From Thermomonas haemolytica (lineage in GTDB: Bacteria; Pseudomonadota; Gammaproteobacteria; Xanthomonadales; Xanthomonadaceae), in the NCBI RefSeq assembly GCF_004346265.1, contig NZ_SMAP01000002.1, positions 248,001-312,000 on the forward strand: a stretch of 64,000 bases of DNA. The letters are read 5' to 3'. A program made the position numbers and the translations under genes. The first letter of the stretch is position 1; each line of letters starts with the position of its first letter. This document shows, piece after piece, positions 35,039 through 44,318 of this stretch. Under the pieces are notes generated by a model. That model had not been told where the DNA came from, made no database searches, and saw only the letters and a list, made by a program, of their open reading frames with translations.

Positions 35039-35288
35039 CGGAAGTCTCCGGAAAGAGTGGGGGAAGGGCAGCGCCTCCGCGCTACCCGCGCAGTGGCCGG
35101 CATGCAAGGCGTTGCCACCATCGATACGCGCGCCTTGTGGCGATGGATGCGCAGCGTGCAGCCCGGTGCGCGCGCGGCCGCACCTGAATGCGCGCAGGCC
35201 GCGATAGCCAGCGCGCGTTCAAGCAATCCTTGCTAGCGTCGGCCTGCACCGCCCGCCGGGCGGGACGAACCCGATCGAGGACGCCGAC

Positions 35289-35738
35289 ATGCGCAAGGCC
35301 CTGGCGATGGCTGCAGTGTGGTGCGCGCCGGTGCTGCCGGCACTGGCGGGAGGATGGCCGGAAGGCCCGCAGTCGGCGCTGGACCTGTCGCTGCCACCGG
35401 CGCAAGTCTTCGATTCTGCGCCGCTGGCCGCACCGGTGGCCGCGCCCGTGACCTCGCCGATGGCGCCGGGCATCGGCAATGCCGGCAGCGGCTGGGTGGC
35501 GGCTTCCGGCTGCCCGCGGGATGCGCAGGGCAACCCGCGCCATTTCAGCGGCAGCGTGAGCGCCGGCGTCGGCTACACCGAGCACTACGGCAGCAGCAAC
35601 TTCACCGCGGCGCGCCTGCACTACTGCACCGATACCGCCACCGACGGCGGCAAGGCCGGCACCGTCAACGTGGACGTGCAGGTGGGCAATGCCAGCGGCC
35701 CCGGGCTGGTGCGCCCGTGGGGCTGGCGGCGCTGGTAG
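35289..35738 (+). CDS. Hypothetical exported protein
   Basis: A 149-residue protein with a short Sec signal (cleaved near ALAGG), a Pro/Ala-rich stretch, and a C-terminal half of short alternating strands (SGSVSAGVGYTEHYGSSNFT, then AARLHY). Two cysteines (in SGCPRD and HYCTD) could form one disulfide. I do not recognise a family. Codon use is typical of the genome. It probably resides in the periplasm or outside. Confidence 0.6.
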   Translation: MRKALAMAAVWCAPVLPALAGGWPEGPQSALDLSLPPAQVFDSAPLAAPVAAPVTSPMAPGIGNAGSGWVAASGCPRDAQGNPRHFSGSVSAGVGYTEHYGSSNFTAARLHYCTDTATDGGKAGTVNVDVQVGNASGPGLVRPWGWRRW

Positions 35739-35759
35739 CGGCCGCCGCTTGCGCGCCGC

Positions 35760-36785
35760 TCAGGCGCGCGCGAAGAACCCGGCGAAGGCGTCGGCGGTGC
35801 GCGCGATCCCGGCGTCGTCCACGTCCAGATGCGTCACCAGGCGCAGCGTCGGCAGGTAGCCGATGCTGATGCGGATGCCGGCCGCGCGCAGGTGGGCATC
35901 CAGCGCGCGCAGATGCTCGGCCGGCACGTCGATGAACACCATGTTGGTGTGCTGGCCGAGCAGGGTGATGCCGTCGATCCCAGCCAGCGCCGCGGCCAGG
36001 CGCGCGGCACGCGCATGGTCCTCGGCCAGGCGCGCCACGTGGTGGTCCAGCGCGTGCAGGCAGGCGGCCGCGAGCATCCCGGCCTGGCGCCAGCCGCCGC
36101 CGCACACCTTGCGCCAGCGCCGCGCCTTGTCGATCAAGGCCTGCGTGCCCACCAGCACCGAGCCGACCGGCGCGCCGAGCCCCTTCGAGAAGCACACCGA
36201 CACGCTGTCGAAATGCTGCGCGATCGCGCGCGCCGGCACTCCGCAGGCCACCGCGGCGTTGAACAGGCGCGCGCCGTCGAGGTGGTAGCCCAGGCCGTGT
36301 GCGCGGGCGAAGTCGCCCGCCGCGCGCAGGTAGTCCAGCGGCAGCGCGCGCCCGTGCCAGGTGTTCTCCAGCGCCAGCAGGCGGGTGCGCGCGAAGTGCG
36401 GATCGACCGGCTTGATCGCCGCGGCCACGCGCGCGAGCGGCAGCGTGCCGTCCTCGGCCTGCACGATCGGCTGCGGCTGGATCGAGCCGAGCACCGCCGC
36501 GCCGCCGCCCTCGAACTTGTAGGTATGCGCGTCCATGCCGACGAGGTATTCGTCGCCGCGCTCGCAGTGCGCCAGCAGCGCCAGCAGGTTCGACTGGGTG
36601 CCGCTGGGCACGAACAGCGCCGCCTCGAAGCCGAGTTCGTCGGCCAGCCGTGCCTGCAGCGCGTTCACCGTCGGGTCTTCGCCGTACACGTCGTCGCCGA
36701 CCTCGGCGGCCAGCATCGCCGCGCGCATCGCGCTAGTCGGCCGGGTGACGGTATCGCTGCGCAGGTCCACCCAGTCCATCGTCAT
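35760..36785 (-). CDS. ltaE: Low-specificity L-threonine aldolase
   Basis: PLP enzyme that splits threonine or allo-threonine to glycine and acetaldehyde. The 341 residues match the family (333 in E. coli). Motifs are LRSDTVTRPT at the N terminus, the HTYKFEGGG region for PLP stacking, LDGARLFNAA, and the Schiff-base Lys in CFSKGLGAPVGS. It is cytosolic, a single gene, and ends 22 bases from the convergent secreted protein gene. Confidence 0.93.
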   Translation of the reverse strand: MTMDWVDLRSDTVTRPTSAMRAAMLAAEVGDDVYGEDPTVNALQARLADELGFEAALFVPSGTQSNLLALLAHCERGDEYLVGMDAHTYKFEGGGAAVLGSIQPQPIVQAEDGTLPLARVAAAIKPVDPHFARTRLLALENTWHGRALPLDYLRAAGDFARAHGLGYHLDGARLFNAAVACGVPARAIAQHFDSVSVCFSKGLGAPVGSVLVGTQALIDKARRWRKVCGGGWRQAGMLAAACLHALDHHVARLAEDHARAARLAAALAGIDGITLLGQHTNMVFIDVPAEHLRALDAHLRAAGIRISIGYLPTLRLVTHLDVDDAGIARTADAFAGFFARA

Positions 36786-37007
36786 TGCAGTTGCACCGTG
36801 TGCGTGGGGAAGGCGCGACTTTACTGCGGATGCGCGCCGTGGTGCGCGCGCGGCCTAGCGTGGATCGCGCAGGCGGTGGTTAAGCCCGCGTCAGTGTTCA
36901 GGTTGTGGGGAACGGTGCGTTCAGAGCGCGTGGGTAAGGTGCGGGGTGTCGATGCGATCCGCATCGGCATCCATCCGTTTTGATCCCCCGCAGAACGAGG
37001 AGAACTT

Positions 37008-37340
37008 ATGCGCAAGATCCAAACCCCGCTGGTCCTGTCCGCCGCCCTGCTGGCGTCCATCGCCACCACGTCCGCCTTCGCGCAGGACGCCGCCGTCCAG
37101 GCACAGGCGCAGGCGCAACCCCAGGACAAGGCCGCGCCCCGCCAGGACGAGGGCCACAAGAACTGGTGGGCCGAACTGGACGCGGACGGCGATGGCCGCC
37201 TGAGTGCCAACGAGGCCGCCGCGATGGAGAACGTGGCGAAGATCTTCCCGGCCGCCGATGCCGACCACGACGGCCAGCTGACGGTCGAGGAGTACAAGGC
37301 CTGGCTGGCCAGCAACGGCGGCGAGGCCGGCACGCCGTAA
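37008..37340 (+). CDS. Exported EF-hand calcium-binding protein
   Basis: A 110-residue protein with a Sec signal (cleaved after AFAQ), a Gln/Ala-rich spacer, and two EF-hand loops, DADGDGRLSANE (about 59-70) and DADHDGQLTVEE (about 84-95). Both have all calcium ligands, so it should bind two Ca ions in the periplasm or outside. GAGGAG stands before the ATG. Function is unknown; similar calerythrin-like small proteins are common in this group. A strong terminator follows. Confidence 0.85.
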   Translation: MRKIQTPLVLSAALLASIATTSAFAQDAAVQAQAQAQPQDKAAPRQDEGHKNWWAELDADGDGRLSANEAAAMENVAKIFPAADADHDGQLTVEEYKAWLASNGGEAGTP

Positions 37341-37423
37341 GCCTGGTCTCGCGGCCTGCCGCAATCCCCCATCCGGAGAGCACAACAACAGGCGCAGGAC
37401 GCGCCACCGGACGCAGCGTGGCA

Positions 37424-37453
37424 CGCAGGGCGGCGCAAGCCGCCCTGCGTTTT
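37424..37453 (+). terminator. Rho-independent terminator after EF-hand gene
   Basis: A perfect 11-bp stem (CGCAGGGCGGC / GCCGCCCTGCG) with a stable GCAA tetraloop is followed by TTTT. It ends the EF-hand transcript 84 bases after the stop. Confidence 0.8.
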
Positions 37454-37518
37454 CCCGCGCCCGGGGGCATCCGCGGCGTCCGTTAGAATAGTCGCCCCCC
37501 CCTGTCACGGCATCCGCG

Positions 37519-37860
37519 ATGTCCACGCTTCCTCCCTGCCCGAGCTGCGGCTCCGAATACACCTACGAGGACGGCGCGCAGCTGGTCTGCCCGGAATGCG
37601 GCCACGAGTGGCGCGCGGGTGAACCGGCGGCCGAGGACGAGGCGGTGCGCGTGGTCAAGGACGCCGTCGGCAACGTGCTGCAGGACGGCGATACCGTCAC
37701 CGTCATCAAGGACCTGAAGGTGAAGGGGTCGTCGCTGGTGGTGAAGGTGGGCACCAAGGTGCGCAACATCCGCCTGGTCGACGGCGACCACGACATCGAC
37801 TGCAAGATCGATGGCATCGGCGCGATGGGCCTGAAGTCGGAGTTCGTCAAGAAGGCCTGA
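37519..37860 (+). CDS. yjdM: PhnA/YjdM-type zinc-ribbon protein
   Basis: A 113-residue protein of the YjdM (formerly PhnA) family. The N-terminal zinc ribbon has CPSCG and CPECG pairs, and the C-terminal PhnA domain contains the family stretch [16 protein letters not shown]. Despite the old name it is not a phosphonate hydrolase by sequence; its role is unknown. A TAGAAT box (37484-37489) lies 29 bases before the ATG. Confidence 0.9.
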   Translation: MSTLPPCPSCGSEYTYEDGAQLVCPECGHEWRAGEPAAEDEAVRVVKDAVGNVLQDGDTVTVIKDLKVKGSSLVVKVGTKVRNIRLVDGDHDIDCKIDGIGAMGLKSEFVKKA

Positions 37861-37872
37861 GCGCCAGCGGCC

Positions 37873-38928
37873 TCAGGCGTGCACCCGGTTGCGGCCGGCG
37901 CGCTTGGCGGCGTACAGGGCCTCGTCCGCGCGCTGCAGCAGCGCCGCCTTGTCCTCGCCCGGCTGGCGCGCGGCTACGCCGATGCTGATGGTCACCGGCA
38001 GGCTGGTCGATGCCAGCGCCACCGCCCGGCGCAGCGCCTCGCAGTGCCGGCGGGCCGCGTCCAGGTCCATGCCCGGCAGCACCAGCGCGAACTCCTCGCC
38101 GCCGTAGCGTGCCAGCAGGCCGGCCTCGCCGTTGGCCACCCGCAGACTGGAGGCCACCCGCACCAGCACCTCGTCGCCCACCGCATGCCCGTGGGTGTCG
38201 TTGACCGCCTTGAAGTGGTCGATGTCGGCCAGCGCCACGCACAGCGCGGCGGTTCCCGCCAGCGCCTGTTCCAGCGCATCCGCCAGCGCGCGCCGGTTGG
38301 CCAGCCCGGTCAGCGGATCCATGCGCAGCTGCCGGGTCAGGTCCGCGTTCTCCAGCTTCAGGCTCTCGTTGAACGCATGCAGGGTCTGTTCGAACCAGGC
38401 GCGGTCCTCCAGCTGCAGTTTGAGCTCGCGCGCGGTGCGGCGCAGTTCCAGCAGCGCGGTGACCTGCCGCGACAGCGCCTGCAGGGCCTTGACCTGCGGC
38501 GGCGCCAGTTCGCGCGGGCGGCTGTCCATCACGCACAGCGTGCCCAGCGGATAGCCCTCCGGGGTCAGCAGCGGCGCGCCGGCGTAGAAGCGGATGCCGC
38601 CCTCGGCGGTGACCACCGGGTTGTCGTGGAAGCGGCGGTCCAGGGTTGCATCCTCGACCACGGTGACCTGGTCGGGGGTCAGGATGGCATGCGCGCAGAA
38701 CGCGGTATCGCGGTCGGTCTCCGGCGCATCGTCCATGCCCAGCTTGGCCTTGAACCACTGGCGCTCGGCATCGATCAGGGTCACCGAGCCCATCGGCACG
38801 TCGCAGATCGCGGTGGCGATCGCCACCAGGTCGTCGAAATCCGCCTCGCGCGGGGTGTCCAGCACCTGGTAGCGGCGCAGGGCCCGCAGGCGCTCGGCTT
38901 CGTTGGCGGGCTTGGCGGGGCGCTGCAT
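37873..38928 (-). CDS. GAF-GGDEF diguanylate cyclase
   Basis: A 351-residue cytosolic enzyme expected to make cyclic di-GMP. An N-terminal GAF domain (about 15-165, with TAFCAHAI, FYAGAPL and GTLCVMD) is the sensor. A helical linker leads to a GGDEF domain (about 195-345) with the active-site motif GGEEF in ARYGGEEFALVLPG. No RxxD inhibitory site precedes it, so product feedback may be weak. The GAF type is the one often seen in bacterial redox or small-ligand sensors; the ligand is unknown. Confidence 0.92.
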   Translation of the reverse strand: MQRPAKPANEAERLRALRRYQVLDTPREADFDDLVAIATAICDVPMGSVTLIDAERQWFKAKLGMDDAPETDRDTAFCAHAILTPDQVTVVEDATLDRRFHDNPVVTAEGGIRFYAGAPLLTPEGYPLGTLCVMDSRPRELAPPQVKALQALSRQVTALLELRRTARELKLQLEDRAWFEQTLHAFNESLKLENADLTRQLRMDPLTGLANRRALADALEQALAGTAALCVALADIDHFKAVNDTHGHAVGDEVLVRVASSLRVANGEAGLLARYGGEEFALVLPGMDLDAARRHCEALRRAVALASTSLPVTISIGVAARQPGEDKAALLQRADEALYAAKRAGRNRVHA

Positions 38929-39037
38929 CGGCGGAAGGCGGCGGATAGAGACCCGCCTAGCCTAGCGCGCCCGGCGTCGCCGGTGTTGGGGCCGCGCCCG
39001 GCTTATAGTGCCGGGCAGGCCCAACGGGGAACCCACC

Positions 39038-40084
39038 ATGCGCCAGCCGCTTGCCGCGCTCTTGCTGTGCCTTGCCAGCCTCCTCATCGTGCGTCCGGCC
39101 GCCGCCGCCGAACCGCCGCGCACGCCGACCCTCGCCAGCTACCACGCCGCCACCGGCGACGACGCCTGGACCGGCGGGGTGCGGATGATCCCGATCCACA
39201 CCGCGCATGGCGACTTCCGGGTGTGGACCAAGCGCGTGGGCCACAACCCGCGGATCAAGGTCCTGCTGCTGCACGGCGGGCCGGGCGGCACCCACGAGGC
39301 GTTCGAGGCGTTCGACAGCTTCCTGCCGGCGGATGGCATCGAGTACTACTACTACGACCAGCTGGGCTCGTACTACAGCGACCAGCCCAAGGACATGACG
39401 CCGTTCCTGAGCATCGACCACTACGTCGAGGAAGTGGAACAGGTGCGCCAGGCGCTGGGCCTGGACCGCGACAACTTCTTCCTGCTCGGCCACTCCTGGG
39501 GCGGCATCCTCGGCATCGAGTACGCGCTGAAGTACCCGCAGCACCTCAAGGGGCTGGTGATCTCCAACATGATGTCCAGCATCCCGGCGTACAACCGCTA
39601 CGCGCACGAGGTGCTGATGCCGCGGATGGACCCGGCCGCGCTGAAGGAGATCCTGGCGCTGGAGGCGGCGCAGAAATACGACGATCCGCGCTACGAGGAA
39701 CTGCTGGCGCCGTTCTACGAGGAGCACGTGCTGCGGCGGCCGATGGCGCAGTGGCCGGAGCCGGTGCTGCGCGGGTTCGGCCGCCATCTCAACAAGGCGG
39801 TGTACGTGCCGATGCAGGGCCCCAGCGAGATGGGCGCCAGCGGCATCCTGGTGGACTGGGACCGCACCGCCGACCTGGCGAAGATCGCCGTGCCCACCCT
39901 GGTGATCGGCGCCGAGCACGACACCATGGACCCGAAGTGGATGCGGATGATGGCCTCGCGCCTGCCGCGCGGCGAATTCCTGTACCTGCCCAACGGCGGG
40001 CACATGGCGATGTACGACGACCAGCAGGCCTATTTCGCCGGGCTGCTGGCGTGGCTGCACAAGGTGGACGCCGCCGCACGCTGA
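39038..40084 (+). CDS. Exported proline iminopeptidase-like S33 hydrolase
   Basis: A 348-residue alpha/beta hydrolase with a Sec signal (cleaved after AAAA). The S33 motifs LLLHGGPGG (oxyanion loop) and LLGHSWGG (nucleophile Ser) are clear, with Asp in GAEHDTMDPKW and His in NGGHMAMYD. This fits proline iminopeptidases that release N-terminal proline, here in the periplasm. A TATAGT box lies at 39004. The start is the ATG that begins the signal; an earlier in-frame ATG at 39008 adds a polar leader. Confidence 0.87.
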   Translation: MRQPLAALLLCLASLLIVRPAAAAEPPRTPTLASYHAATGDDAWTGGVRMIPIHTAHGDFRVWTKRVGHNPRIKVLLLHGGPGGTHEAFEAFDSFLPADGIEYYYYDQLGSYYSDQPKDMTPFLSIDHYVEEVEQVRQALGLDRDNFFLLGHSWGGILGIEYALKYPQHLKGLVISNMMSSIPAYNRYAHEVLMPRMDPAALKEILALEAAQKYDDPRYEELLAPFYEEHVLRRPMAQWPEPVLRGFGRHLNKAVYVPMQGPSEMGASGILVDWDRTADLAKIAVPTLVIGAEHDTMDPKWMRMMASRLPRGEFLYLPNGGHMAMYDDQQAYFAGLLAWLHKVDAAAR

Positions 40085-40109
40085 CGGCGCGTCCGCAGCG
40101 TCCGCCGCC

Positions 40110-40628
40110 TCACACCACCAGCGCGGCCTGCAGCGGCGCGGTGACCGGCCAGCGCGCGCGGCCGCCCAGCGCGGCGAGTTCCAGCAGCACGCCGGCGCCG
40201 GCGATCTCGGCCTGCAGCCGCTGCGCCAGGGCGCAGGCCGCGGCCAGGGTGCCGCCGGTCGCCAGCACGTCGTCCACCAGCAACACCCGCGCGCCCGGCG
40301 CCAGCGCGCCGGCCTGCACCTGCAGGGCATCCTCGCCGTATTCCAGCGCGTAGCGCTGCTCGCGCACCTCGCCGGGCAGCTTGCCGGGTTTGCGCAACGG
40401 CACCAGGCCGGCGCCGAGCGCGTGCGCCAGCGGCGCGCCGAGCAGGAAGCCGCGCGCCTCGATCGCCAGCACCGCGTCGATCCGCGCATCCCGCCACGGC
40501 GCGGCCAGCGCGGTGATCGCCGCGGCGAAGGCCTGCGGGTCGGCCAGCACCGGCATCACGTCCTTGAACAGGATCCCGGGCTTGGGGAAATCCGGGATGT
40601 CGCGCAGCAGGCGGGTCCAGTCGGTCAT
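40110..40628 (-). CDS. apt: Adenine phosphoribosyltransferase
   Basis: Purine salvage enzyme converting adenine and PRPP to AMP. From the ATG at 40628 it has 172 residues (183 in E. coli); an in-frame ATG at 40670 would add 14 residues without conservation. The PRPP-binding motif is VLLVDDVLATGGT, and the N-terminal block DIPDFPKPGILFKDV and EARGFLLGAPLA are diagnostic of Apt. It is divergent from the HAD gene. Confidence 0.94.
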   Translation of the reverse strand: MTDWTRLLRDIPDFPKPGILFKDVMPVLADPQAFAAAITALAAPWRDARIDAVLAIEARGFLLGAPLAHALGAGLVPLRKPGKLPGEVREQRYALEYGEDALQVQAGALAPGARVLLVDDVLATGGTLAAACALAQRLQAEIAGAGVLLELAALGGRARWPVTAPLQAALVV

Positions 40629-40689
40629 GGCGGTGGCGGCGGGGTGGCGGGAAGCGAGACGGCGCATCATGCCGCAGCGCCCGCCTGTT

Positions 40690-40695
40690 TAGAAT
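40690..40695 (+). promoter_or_regulatory. -10 box of HAD gene, leaderless layout
   Basis: TAGAAT ends exactly 6 bases before the ATG at 40702. No ribosome-binding site fits in between. Confidence 0.5.
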
Positions 40696-40701
40696 GCGGC
40701 G

Positions 40702-41436
40702 ATGGATTCCCCTTCGCCGCGCGGCATCGCGCTGGTCGGCTTCGATGCCGACGACACCCTCTGGCGCAGCCAGGACTACTTCGACGACGCGCAGGCGCAG
40801 TTCGAACGGATCATCTCCGCCTATGTTGACCTTCAGGACGTGGGCCGGCGCCTGTACGCATACGAGGCGCGCAACATCGCCATCTTCGGCTACGGCGTGA
40901 AGGGGATGGCGCTGTCGATGGTGGAGGCGGCGGTGGAAATCACCGAGGGCCGCATCAGCGCCGCCGACATCCACCGCATCGTGGAAATCGCCAAGGCGCT
41001 GCTGCAGCACCCGGTGGAACTGCTTCCGGGCGTGCGCGCGGCGGTGGAGGCGGTGGCCGCCGAGTTCCCGGTGGTGCTGATCACCAAGGGCGATTTGTTC
41101 CATCAGGAAGCGAAGGTGCGCCAGTCCGGGCTGTCCGACCTGTTCCGGCGGATCGAGATCGTCAGCGAGAAGGACCCGCCGACCTATGCGCGGCTGCTGG
41201 AGGAATTCGCGATCGCGCCGGCGCAGTTTTTGATGGTCGGCAATTCCCTGCGCTCGGACATCGCGCCGGTGCTGGCGCTGGGCGGCTGGGGCGTGCATGT
41301 GCCCTACCACACGACCTGGGCGCACGAGGCGCAGGCGCGGGTGGAGGCCGGCGGCGAGCGCATGCGCACGCTGCAGGCCATCGCCGCCCTGCCGCAGGCG
41401 GTGCGCGACCTGGCCGCCCTGGCCGTGGCAGGATGA
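40702..41436 (+). CDS. HAD-superfamily hydrolase
   Basis: A 244-residue phosphatase-like protein. Motif I is VGFDADDTLWRS, motif II ITKGD, motif III has K in SEKDPPTY, and motif IV is VGNSLRSDIAP. The cap is helical. It resembles the YjjG/YfnB branch, but the substrate is not known. The -10 box six bases before the ATG implies a leaderless message. Confidence 0.85.
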   Translation: MDSPSPRGIALVGFDADDTLWRSQDYFDDAQAQFERIISAYVDLQDVGRRLYAYEARNIAIFGYGVKGMALSMVEAAVEITEGRISAADIHRIVEIAKALLQHPVELLPGVRAAVEAVAAEFPVVLITKGDLFHQEAKVRQSGLSDLFRRIEIVSEKDPPTYARLLEEFAIAPAQFLMVGNSLRSDIAPVLALGGWGVHVPYHTTWAHEAQARVEAGGERMRTLQAIAALPQAVRDLAALAVAG

Positions 41437-41467
41437 GCGCCACCGACCACGCACGAGGGGGCGTTGC

Positions 41468-42343
41468 ATGATCGACCTGAGCGGCCGGGTGGCCATCGTC
41501 ACCGGCGCCGGCGGCGGGCTGGGTCGCGCGCATGCGCTGCTGCTCGCCAGCCGGGGCGCGAAGGTGGTGGTGAACGACCTCGGCGAGGACGCCGACCTGG
41601 TGGCCGCCGAGATCCGCGCCGCCGGCGGCAGCGCGCGCCCGGCGCAATGCGCGGTGGACGATCCGGTGGCGGTGCAGGCGATGGTGGACGCCGTGGCCGC
41701 CGACTGGGGCGGCATCGACATCCTGGTCAACAACGCCGGCATCCTGCGCGACAAGAGCTTCGCCAAGATGCCGCTGGAGGATTTCCGGCGCGTGCTCGAC
41801 GTGCACCTGATGGGCGCGGTGCACTGCACCAAGGCGGTCTGGGACGGCATGCGCGCGCGCAACTACGGGCGCATCGTGATGACCACCTCCTGCAGCGGCC
41901 TGTACGGCAACTTCGGCCAGGCCAACTACGCGGCCGCCAAGATGGCGCTGGTGGGGTTGATGCAGACCCTCGGGATCGAGGGCGCCAAGCACGACATCCG
42001 GGTCAACTGCCTGGCCCCGACCGGCGCGACCCGGATGATGGAAGGCATCCTGCCGCCGGAGCAGCTGGCCTGGTTCAAGCCGGAGCTGGTCAGCCCGGCG
42101 GTGCTGGCGCTGGTGGCCGAGAACGCGCCCAACCGCGCCATCCTCAGCGCCGGCGCCGGCGGCTTCGAGCTGGCCTATATCGCGTTGACCCAGGGCATCC
42201 ACCTGGGCGAGGCCGCCAGCGGCGAGCAGATCCTCGCGCGCTGGGCCGAGCTCACCGACCGCAGCAGCGACTTCGCGCCGATGCAGGGCTTCGACCAGGC
42301 CCGCCACGAACTGCGCAAGGCCGGCTTCCACGCCGATCCCTGA
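41468..42343 (+). CDS. SDR oxidoreductase, MFE-2-like 3-hydroxyacyl-CoA dehydrogenase type
   Basis: A 291-residue short-chain dehydrogenase. The NAD(P)-binding motif is TGAGGGLGRAHA, followed by the N-N-A-G motif. The catalytic Ser is in TSCSGLYG and the Y-x-x-x-K in NYAAAKMA. The GGLGR-x-H-A-L start and the long C-terminal extension resemble the (3R)-hydroxyacyl-CoA dehydrogenase part of peroxisomal multifunctional enzyme 2, so a role in fatty acyl-CoA turnover is inferred. GAGGGGG precedes the ATG. The HAD gene ends 31 bases upstream. Confidence 0.85.
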   Translation: MIDLSGRVAIVTGAGGGLGRAHALLLASRGAKVVVNDLGEDADLVAAEIRAAGGSARPAQCAVDDPVAVQAMVDAVAADWGGIDILVNNAGILRDKSFAKMPLEDFRRVLDVHLMGAVHCTKAVWDGMRARNYGRIVMTTSCSGLYGNFGQANYAAAKMALVGLMQTLGIEGAKHDIRVNCLAPTGATRMMEGILPPEQLAWFKPELVSPAVLALVAENAPNRAILSAGAGGFELAYIALTQGIHLGEAASGEQILARWAELTDRSSDFAPMQGFDQARHELRKAGFHADP

Positions 42344-42441
42344 ACACCGTCGCAGGGCCGGCCCCGTTTTTACGGGGCATTCACCCGAATCGCCGACACT
42401 GGACCCCCGCCGGACCTCCGGCACCCGCCGAGGAGCCTCGC

Positions 42442-43079
42442 ATGCAACGCAACCGCCTCCTGCCGTCCCTCGCGCTTGCCCTTGCCTTGGCCGCCGGCCA
42501 CGCGGCCGCGCAGGACATCTCCCTCCACTGGAATCCCCGCAGCGGCGACGTCTGGGTGGACACGTGGCTCGGCGACATGAACCGCTACGGCACCCGCTAC
42601 CGCGACCCGTTCATCGACGAGATGGTGCGCTACCACGGCGCGCCGCGTGACCTGGTCACCGACCTGCTGCTGAACCGTCGCTGGGCCCCGGGCGACGTGT
42701 ACTACGCCTGCGCGATCGCGCAGGTCATCGGCCGGCCCTGCCGCTACGTCGTCGACATGTGGGAGGCCAACCGCGGCCAAGGCTGGGGCGTGGTCGCGCA
42801 GCGCCTCGGCGTCAAGCCGGGATCGCCGGCCTTCCATCGGCTGAAGCAGGGCTTCGTCCCGACGTACGACCGCTGGTCGCGGCCGATCACCCTCGACGAG
42901 GAGCTGCGCCGCGCCTATCCGAACCGCGGCAAGTCGGGGCAAGCCCCCGGCCAGGCCGCGCATCCCGCCAAGGGCGCGCCTGCCGCCCATGGCAACGGGC
43001 ACGGCAACGGGAACGGCAACACCGGTCGTGGCAATGAAAGGGCGTTGGCCTTGGCAAGGGCAAGGGCCACGGGCACTGA
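42442..43079 (+). pseudogene. Exported Gly/His-tailed protein with a probable 1-base frameshift
   Basis: A signal peptide (cleaved after HAAAQ) is followed by a globular domain (SLHWNPRSGDVWVDTWLGDM and on, to about residue 165) and a low-complexity Gly/Asn/His tail. Around 43035-43040 the frame changes. As written, translation runs on to a stop at 43383, giving an Arg/Pro-rich end of about 120 residues that is antisense to prpF. In the other frame the tail continues naturally as KGVGLGKGKGHGH and stops at 43077-43079. One missing base in GGCAATGAAAGGGC explains both. It may be a sequencing error, a mutation or a phase switch. The domain itself is not recognised. Confidence 0.7.
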
Positions 43080-43105
43080 CGCAGCCCGGGCAGGCCGCAC
43101 GGCGC

Positions 43106-44287
43106 TCAGTCGTGCGGCACCCGCACCCAGCCTTCCATCAGCACCCGCGCGCTGCGGCTCATCACCGCGCGCGTCACCGTCCACTGGCCGTCGCGCTGTT
43201 CCACCGAAGCGCCCACCCGCAGCGTGCCGGAGGGATGCCCGAAGCGCACCGCGTCGCGGGTGCCGCCGCCGGCCGCCAGGTTCACCAGCGTGCCCGGCAC
43301 CGCGGCGGCGGTGGCGATCGCCACCGAGGCCGTGCCCATCATCGCGTGGTGCAGCTTGCCCATCGACAGTGCGCGCACGTTGAGGTCGATCGCGTCGGCC
43401 GCGACCTGCTTGCCGCTGGAAGCCACGTAAGCCTTCGGCGGTGCCACGAACGCCACCTTCGGCGTGTGCTGGCGGGTGGCGGCCTCTTGCGGAGACTGGA
43501 TCAGGCCCATGCGCAGCGCGCCGGCCACGCGGATCGCCTCGAGCTTCGCCAGCGCGGCCTTGTCGTCGTTGATCGCCGGCTGCAGCTCGGTGCCGTCATA
43601 GCCGATGTCGGCCGCGTTCACGAACACGGTGGGGATGCCGGCGGCGATCATCGTCGCCTTGAGCGTTCCCACGCCCGGCACGTCGAGATCGTCCACCAGG
43701 TGGCCGGTGGGGAACATCGCGCCGCCGGCCTCGCCCTCGTCGGACGGGTCGAGGAACTCCAGCACGATCTCCGCCGCCGGGAAGGTGACGCCGTCCAGTT
43801 CGAAGTCGCCGGTTTCCTGCACCTGGCCGCCGCTGACCGGTACGTGCACCAGGATGGTCTTGCCGATGTTGGCCTGCCACACGCGCACGGTCACGATGCC
43901 GTCCTGCGGGATGCGCTCGGCGGGAATGAAGCCGTTGGCGATCGCGAACGGGCCGACCGCGGTGGACAGGTTGCCGCAGTTGCCCGACCAGTCGACGAAC
44001 GCGGTGTCGATGCTGACCTGGCCGTAGAGGTAGTCCACGTCGTGGCCGGGCCGGGTGCTGGCGGAGATGATCACGCACTTGGAGGTGGAGGAGGTCGCGC
44101 CGCCCATGCCGTCGGTGTGCTTGCCGTAGGGGTCGGGCGAGCCGATCACCCGCATCAGCAGCGCGTTGCGCGCCGGCCCCGGCACCTGTGCCTCGGCCGG
44201 CAGGTCCTGCAGCCGGAAGAACACGCCCTTGCTGGTGCCGCCGCGCATGTAGGTGGCGGGAATGCGGAGCTGCGGGGCGTGCGGCAT
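43106..44287 (-). CDS. prpF: 2-methylaconitate cis-trans isomerase PrpF
   Basis: PrpF works with AcnD in the 2-methylcitrate cycle for propionate use, isomerising the AcnD product. The protein has 393 residues and the family motifs YMRGGTSKGVFF at the N terminus and DWSGNCGN with the catalytic Cys. An in-frame ATG at 44320 overlaps a GATAAT -10 box (44319-44324, minus strand), so the start at 44287 is preferred. No prpB, prpC or acnD is within the window; the gene stands alone between a convergent gene and polA. Confidence 0.92.
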   Translation of the reverse strand: MPHAPQLRIPATYMRGGTSKGVFFRLQDLPAEAQVPGPARNALLMRVIGSPDPYGKHTDGMGGATSSTSKCVIISASTRPGHDVDYLYGQVSIDTAFVDWSGNCGNLSTAVGPFAIANGFIPAERIPQDGIVTVRVWQANIGKTILVHVPVSGGQVQETGDFELDGVTFPAAEIVLEFLDPSDEGEAGGAMFPTGHLVDDLDVPGVGTLKATMIAAGIPTVFVNAADIGYDGTELQPAINDDKAALAKLEAIRVAGALRMGLIQSPQEAATRQHTPKVAFVAPPKAYVASSGKQVAADAIDLNVRALSMGKLHHAMMGTASVAIATAAAVPGTLVNLAAGGGTRDAVRFGHPSGTLRVGASVEQRDGQWTVTRAVMSRSARVLMEGWVRVPHD

Positions 44288-44318
44288 AGCGGGACTCGCG
44301 TGGCGGTGGGGGGCGTCC

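Noticed and set aside
43080-43383. Arg/Pro-rich C-terminal 100 residues of the Gly/His-tailed protein as a genuine domain
   Set aside because: This part is antisense to prpF and begins right after a frame change; the other frame gives a natural repeat end.
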